Source: Pseudomonas triclosanedens
GTDB lineage: Bacteria; Pseudomonadota; Gammaproteobacteria; Pseudomonadales; Pseudomonadaceae
Length of the DNA: 64,000 nucleotides
NCBI RefSeq assembly: GCF_026686735.1
Contig: NZ_CP113432.1
Location: 2,779,001-2,843,000 of the forward strand
Reading direction: 5' to 3'
Shown here in pieces: positions 59,761 to 64,000 of the stretch (the stretch's first letter is position 1; every line of letters starts with the position of its first letter). Made by a program: the position numbers and the translations under genes. The notes below the pieces were generated by a model. It ran no database searches, was not told the DNA's origin, and saw only the letters and a list, made by a program, of their open reading frames with translations.

Positions 59761-61002
59761 ATGAAGATCATCAATGCCTCCCTTCGCAAGCGATCCGGCC
59801 TGTTCACCATCCGCTGCGAAGGCGACGTCATCGCCGAAGTCGCGCAGCAAGCCGGCACCGTGGTCGCCAGCGGCGACGACATCGACGCCCGTGGCAACCT
59901 GGTCATCGCTCCGCTGGTCGAGCCGCATATCCATCTCGACGCGACCCTGACAGCCGGCGAGCCGGAGTGGAACATGAGCGGCACGCTGTTCGAGGGCATC
60001 GAACGCTGGGCACAGCGCAAGGAAACCATCACGCACGAGGACACCAAGTCCCGCGCTCACACCACCATCCGCATGCTCGCCGCCCACGGCATCCAGCACG
60101 TGCGCACCCATGTCGACGTCACCGATCCGACCCTGGCCGCGTTGAAAGCGATGCTGGAAGTGAAGGAGGAGGCCAGGCACCTGGTCGACCTGCAGATCGT
60201 TGCCTTCCCGCAGGAAGGTATCGAATCCTACGAAGGCGGTCGTGAACTGATGGAAGAGGCGATCCGCCTCGGTGCCGACGTGGTCGGCGGTATCCCGCAC
60301 TTCGAGAACACCCGCGAGCAGGGCGTCAGCTCCATCAAGTTCCTGATGGACCTGGCCGAGCGCACCGGCTGCCTGGTGGACGTGCACTGCGATGAGACCG
60401 ACGACCCGAACTCGCGCTTCCTCGAAGTGCTCGCCGAAGAGGCCCGCGTACGCGGTATGGGCGAGCGCGTCACCGCCAGCCACACCACCGCGATGGGCTC
60501 CTACGACAATGCCTATTGCTCCAAGCTGTTCCGCCTGCTCAAGCGTTCGGGCATCAGCTTCGTTTCCTGCCCGACCGAGAACATTCACCTGCAGGGCCGC
60601 TTCGATACCTTCCCGAAACGCCGCGGCGTGACCCGCGTGGCCGAGATCGACCGTGCCGGCATGAACGTCTGCTTTGGCCAGGATTCGATCAAGGATCCGT
60701 GGTACCCGCTGGGCAACGGCAACATCCTGCGGGTGCTGGATGCCGGCCTGCATATCTGCCACATGATGGGCTTCGACGACCTGCAACGCGCGCTCGACCT
60801 GGTTACCGACAACAGCGCCCGCGCGCTGAACCTGGGCGAGCGCTATGGCATTGCCGCCGGCCGCCCGGCCAACCTGCTGGTGCTGGGTGTGGGCAGTGAC
60901 TACGAAGCGGTGCGCCAGCAGACCAAGGCGCTGTACTCGATCCGCCACGGCCGTGTGCTGATGAAGCGCGCACCGGAGCAGGTGGAACTGATCGAAGGCT
61001 GA
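59761..61002 (+). CDS. codA: Cytosine deaminase-like amidohydrolase
   Basis: A 413-residue amidohydrolase that should convert cytosine to uracil and ammonia. It aligns with E. coli CodA at a constant offset of 5: metal ligands H56, H58, H209 and D308; catalytic E212 and H241; and Q151 in AFPQEG. E. coli Asp314, next to the metal Asp, is Ser309 here (FGQDSIKDPWYPLG), and His312 is Gln307, so substrate preference may differ. It follows the PucR-type gene by 22 bp with AGAGGA upstream of the ATG. Isocytosine or other pyrimidine analogues are possible substrates. Confidence 0.88.
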   Translation: MKIINASLRKRSGLFTIRCEGDVIAEVAQQAGTVVASGDDIDARGNLVIAPLVEPHIHLDATLTAGEPEWNMSGTLFEGIERWAQRKETITHEDTKSRAHTTIRMLAAHGIQHVRTHVDVTDPTLAALKAMLEVKEEARHLVDLQIVAFPQEGIESYEGGRELMEEAIRLGADVVGGIPHFENTREQGVSSIKFLMDLAERTGCLVDVHCDETDDPNSRFLEVLAEEARVRGMGERVTASHTTAMGSYDNAYCSKLFRLLKRSGISFVSCPTENIHLQGRFDTFPKRRGVTRVAEIDRAGMNVCFGQDSIKDPWYPLGNGNILRVLDAGLHICHMMGFDDLQRALDLVTDNSARALNLGERYGIAAGRPANLLVLGVGSDYEAVRQQTKALYSIRHGRVLMKRAPEQVELIEG

Positions 61003-61019
61003 TTCCCGCCTTCGCCCGG

Positions 61020-61053
61020 CACCATGACTGGCATGGGCACGCCAGTCATGGTG
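61020..61053. terminator. Long inverted repeat between convergent genes
   Basis: Perfect 13-bp inverted repeat CACCATGACTGGC/GCCAGTCATGGTG with an 8-base loop. It overlaps the last codons of the histidine kinase gene and lies 17 bp past codA; it probably works as a bidirectional terminator despite the lack of a T-run. Confidence 0.65.
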
Positions 61054-62527
61054 TGTCGACCAGCGGCAGCCTGAAGCAGAACATCGCGCCGCACGGTTCG
61101 GCATTCTCCGCCCAGATGTCGCCCCGGTGCCGTGCGACGATGCTCTGGCACAGCGCCAGGCCAATGCCGTTGCCGGCGACCTTCGATGTAAAGAAGCCGT
61201 CGAACAGCTTGTCCTTCGTGCCAGCGTCGATGCCGCGGCCACGGTCTTCCACGCACAGCCGCGCACCCTCGGCGTCGCGCCCGGTGCGGATGCGCAACAG
61301 GCGGCGATTCTCGGGCAGGTCGAGCATCTCCTCGATGGCGTTGAAGGCGAGGTTGAGGATCACCTGGCCGAGCAACACCTTCTCGCAGCTCACCCATAGC
61401 GGCTCGTCGCAGCGTTGCAGCTCCACGCGCACGCCGCTGGGTTGCGCCTTGAGGCTGATGAAGTAGAGGGTTTCGCCAAGCAGCTCGTTGAGGTCGATGC
61501 GCTGCTCGGCCTGCTCCAGCTTCACCACGTATTCGCGCACACTTTTGATGATCAGCGAGGCGTGCTCGATCTGTCGCACGGCGCTGTCCAGGCCCCAGGC
61601 CGCGGCCGCTTCGCGTTTCTGCTCGCGGTCCAGGCGGATCAATGCCCCTTCGATGAAATTGCGTGTCGCCGCCAGCGGCTGGCTGAGTTCGTGGGCGATC
61701 GCCAGGGCCATTTCGCCCATCGCGTTGTAGCGCGCCAGGTACTCCAGCTTCTGTTCGCTCTGGCGCTGTGCCTGGGCGGCGCGGACCTGTTCGGTGACGT
61801 CGCGGAACAGCAGCAGGTGGCCGACCAGGTCGTCTTCGATCTCGATATAGCGGCAGGTCGCGTGGTGCCACCGCCATTCGCCGTCCAGCCGCTGCAACTG
61901 GTAACTGACGCTGTACGGCTCGCGGCTGGGCGGCAGCATGGCGAGGTGATGGAGCAGGCGCGGGCGGGTGTTGGCATCGCAACGATCGAGGAAGTTGTGC
62001 GCCATCCAGTCGTCCTGGGTGCCACCCAGCAGCGGCAAGGCGGACTCGCTGAGAAAGCGCAGGTCGCCGTCCGGGCCCAGCACCGCCACGCCTTCGGCGA
62101 GGTCCTGCATGATCGCCTTCAGGCGGCCTTCGAAGCGTTGCAGATCGCGCGCCACCTGCTTCTCCCGGGAAATATCGCGGAACTGCACCATCAGCACGTC
62201 GCGCTCCTGGAGGTGCACCCGGGTGGCGACCGCTTCGGACAGGATCTCCACCCCCTGCTTGGAGCGGTAGCACCACTCGATGGTGCGTTGCCCGGTACGC
62301 GCGGCGCCTTCCAGCCAGCGCAGGCCGACCGAGCGGCGGTACTGCGGGGCCCTGGCGGTCATGTCCGGTGCCTTCAGCGGCACCAGCTCTTCCAGGGTGA
62401 AGCCGAGCACGGCGAGTGCGGCGTTGTTCGCCCAGAGGATTTCCTTGGTCTGCGCATCGTGGAGGATCACGCACAGCGGCATGGCCTGGAGCAGGGCAAG
62501 GAAGTCGTCGGGCTTGGGCTGGAACAT
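61046..62527 (-). CDS. PAS-domain sensor histidine kinase (soluble)
   Basis: A 493-residue kinase without membrane segments, so cytoplasmic. Two PAS domains (about residues 10-125 and 130-255; the second starts LKAIMQDLAEGVAVLGPDG and ends GHLLLFRDVTEQ) precede a HisKA domain with the phospho-acceptor His in AIAHELSQPLAAT. The ATPase follows: N-box NLAFNAIEEM, G1 EDRGRGID, G2 GNGIGLALC. The layout is like FixL or related kinases. No response regulator is adjacent in the window, so the partner is unknown. The start at 62527 precedes the first PAS domain (MFQPKPDDFLALLQAMPL). Confidence 0.88.
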   Translation of the reverse strand: MFQPKPDDFLALLQAMPLCVILHDAQTKEILWANNAALAVLGFTLEELVPLKAPDMTARAPQYRRSVGLRWLEGAARTGQRTIEWCYRSKQGVEILSEAVATRVHLQERDVLMVQFRDISREKQVARDLQRFEGRLKAIMQDLAEGVAVLGPDGDLRFLSESALPLLGGTQDDWMAHNFLDRCDANTRPRLLHHLAMLPPSREPYSVSYQLQRLDGEWRWHHATCRYIEIEDDLVGHLLLFRDVTEQVRAAQAQRQSEQKLEYLARYNAMGEMALAIAHELSQPLAATRNFIEGALIRLDREQKREAAAAWGLDSAVRQIEHASLIIKSVREYVVKLEQAEQRIDLNELLGETLYFISLKAQPSGVRVELQRCDEPLWVSCEKVLLGQVILNLAFNAIEEMLDLPENRRLLRIRTGRDAEGARLCVEDRGRGIDAGTKDKLFDGFFTSKVAGNGIGLALCQSIVARHRGDIWAENAEPCGAMFCFRLPLVDTP

Positions 62528-62740
62528 CGGACACGCTCGGGCAGGCAGGTGCTGTCTTTATACCGCGCAGCGTAGCGCGAAGGGACTGCGGAGTAACCCG
62601 GCGCCGACTAGGGGATTCCCTTAGGCATGGGGCTGCACGCCCCAATAGTTGGCCGGGCAGGGCGGTTCATACACTGGCCCCATCGACGACCGGCCCGCAT
62701 CGAACGGCTCGGTCTTACAAGAACAACCGGAGATGACGCC

Positions 62741-63892
62741 ATGCTGCGTGCCGCTCTCGCCGAACCGCTCGATGCGGACGGCCGTGCCCTCGAATTCCAG
62801 CGCGTGCTCGATGAAGTCCGCCAGCGCCGCGAGGAGTTCGACACCCGCTCCCATGTGCCGCGCGACATGATCGAACGCTTCCGCGACGTGGGCATCTACC
62901 GCGCCGCGACGCCCAGGTGCTTCGGTGGCGACGCGCTGCCGCCGGCCCGGTTCCTGCGCCTGGTCGAGCGCATCGCCGAGGCCGATGGCTCCGCCGGCTG
63001 GGTCGCCAGCTTCGGCAGCGCCAGCACCTACCTCACCGCGCTGCCGCGCCACACCCTCGCCGAGCTCTATGCCGACGGCCCGGACCTGGTGTTCGCCGGC
63101 GGCCTGTTCCCGATCCAGCCGGCGACCCAGGTGGAAGGCGGCTGGCGCGTCAGCGGCACCTGGAAGTTCGCCAGCGGCTGCAAGGGCGCCGACGTGCTCG
63201 GCGTCGGTATCGGCATCGGTGGTCCCGGCGGCAAGCCGCGCACCGCACTGCTGCGCGCCAGGGACGTGGAAATCGTCGAGAACTGGAACGTGGTCGGCCT
63301 CAAGGGCACCGGCAGCCATGACCTGAAGCTCGACAACGCCTTCGTCGCGGACGACTGGACCTTCATCCGCGGCGGCGAATCGAGCATCGACGAACCGCTG
63401 TACCGCTACCCGACCATCGCCTACGCCGCCCAGGTGCTCGCCGTGGTGAACCTGGGCCTTGCCCGTGCGGCGCTGGACGAAATCACCCGCATGGCCTCGT
63501 CCAGCGGCGTTACCGGCGCGCCAAAGTTGGGCGATCGGGCCTACGTGCGCATCGAGATCGGCAAGGCCGAAGCTGAATTGCAGGCCGCGCGTGGTTTCTT
63601 CTACGACGCCACGGAAACCGTCTGGGAATCGATTCTCGCCGGCAACGCCGTCAGCCCCGAGCAGGTGAGCCAGTTGCGCCTGTCCGCTGTGCATGTGTCC
63701 CGCGCCGGCGCCGACGTGGTGCGCCGCGCCTACACCCTGGCCGGCACCACGGCCATCTACCTGCACCACCCGCTGCAGCGCTACCTGCGCGACGCGATGG
63801 TGGTCACCCAGCACGCTTTCCTCAGCGATGGCATGTACGACGGCGCCGGCGCGGTGCTGCTCGATGTGCCGCCGTTCCCCGGATACATCTGA
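62741..63892 (+). CDS. Acyl-CoA dehydrogenase-fold flavoprotein (flavin-dependent monooxygenase-like)
   Basis: A 383-residue protein with the acyl-CoA dehydrogenase fold: an alpha-helical N-terminus (RDMIERFRDVGIYRAATPRCFGG), a middle beta-domain (GGWRVSGTWKFASGC, LKGTGSHDLKLDNAFV) and a helical C-terminus. The GGLFPIQPATQVEGGWRVSG wording resembles HpaH/HsaA/DszC-type two-component flavin monooxygenases more than true acyl-CoA dehydrogenases, because the catalytic Glu loop is not evident. Such enzymes use reduced flavin from a separate reductase; the partly visible next gene may be relevant. The substrate is unknown. The start at 62741 is preceded by CGGAG. Confidence 0.8.
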   Translation: MLRAALAEPLDADGRALEFQRVLDEVRQRREEFDTRSHVPRDMIERFRDVGIYRAATPRCFGGDALPPARFLRLVERIAEADGSAGWVASFGSASTYLTALPRHTLAELYADGPDLVFAGGLFPIQPATQVEGGWRVSGTWKFASGCKGADVLGVGIGIGGPGGKPRTALLRARDVEIVENWNVVGLKGTGSHDLKLDNAFVADDWTFIRGGESSIDEPLYRYPTIAYAAQVLAVVNLGLARAALDEITRMASSSGVTGAPKLGDRAYVRIEIGKAEAELQAARGFFYDATETVWESILAGNAVSPEQVSQLRLSAVHVSRAGADVVRRAYTLAGTTAIYLHHPLQRYLRDAMVVTQHAFLSDGMYDGAGAVLLDVPPFPGYI

Positions 63893-63991
63893 CAACCCAG
63901 AGGGCCTGGTTTCGATCCTGCGAGCTGGAACCGCGGTACGCGGCTGGCGCGCAGCAGACCGACAGCAGGCCCCAAGAACAAGGACCGAGCC

Positions 63992-64000
63992 ATGACCCGC
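63992..64000 (+). CDS. Start of the next gene (truncated by window end)
   Basis: ATGACCCGC at the window edge, with AAGGA nine bases upstream, 99 bp after the flavoprotein gene. Only three codons are visible, so nothing can be said of the product. Confidence 0.5.

Overview
The window is about 64 kb of GC-rich (roughly 65%), densely coding chromosomal DNA from a Pseudomonas. Several blocks read like P. aeruginosa-group chromosomes: a second EF-G (fusA2), a bkd operon with a divergent Lrp regulator, an imuA-imuB-imuC cassette with a LexA box, a DUF2790 protein and REP-like intergenic repeats. A species in the citronellolis/nitroreducens/knackmussii lineage is an inference, not something the sequence proves. 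I see no rRNA, tRNA, CRISPR array, prophage or insertion sequence.

Layout. 0-8.5 kb: the 3' end of a molybdopterin hydroxylase large subunit, a small hypothetical gene, an RraB-like protein, a DsbA/FrnE-like oxidoreductase, fusA2, and an E. coli-type lysA with its LysR regulator. 8.6-13.9 kb: the SOS mutasome operon imuA-imuB-imuC behind a LexA box. 14-18 kb: a sodium:solute symporter, a DedA membrane protein, a DyP-type peroxidase and a secreted cupin. 18.1-23.9 kb: bkdA1-bkdA2-bkdB-lpdV (branched-chain 2-oxoacid dehydrogenase) with a divergent bkdR-like gene. 24-34 kb: a DJ-1/AraC regulator, a DUF2790 protein, a chemoreceptor, an outer-membrane channel, an EutR-like AraC regulator, and a kinase / phospho-lyase / amino-alcohol permease operon whose phospho-lyase gene is frameshifted.

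34.3-56.7 kb is the centrepiece, a contiguous aromatic-amine and phenylacetate island. A TTQ aromatic amine dehydrogenase (aauB-aauE-aauD-aauA plus a cytochrome c) should oxidise phenylethylamine or tyramine to the aldehyde in the periplasm. A FeaR regulator, a second cytochrome c and an aldehyde dehydrogenase follow and would produce the arylacetate. The full phenylacetyl-CoA catabolon (paaK ligase, paaABCDE epoxidase, paaG, paaZ, paaF, paaH, paaJ, paaI, paaY, repressor paaX) would take phenylacetate to acetyl-CoA and succinyl-CoA. The paa promoters share a TGATAC-type motif proposed here as the PaaX site, and a 21-bp-spaced direct repeat upstream of the cytochrome c/aldehyde dehydrogenase pair resembles a FeaR site.

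57-61 kb: a codB / PucR-type regulator / codA cytosine-salvage operon whose deaminase has Ser at the position of E. coli Asp314. 61-64 kb: an orphan PAS sensor histidine kinase, an acyl-CoA-dehydrogenase-fold flavoprotein and the first codons of another gene.
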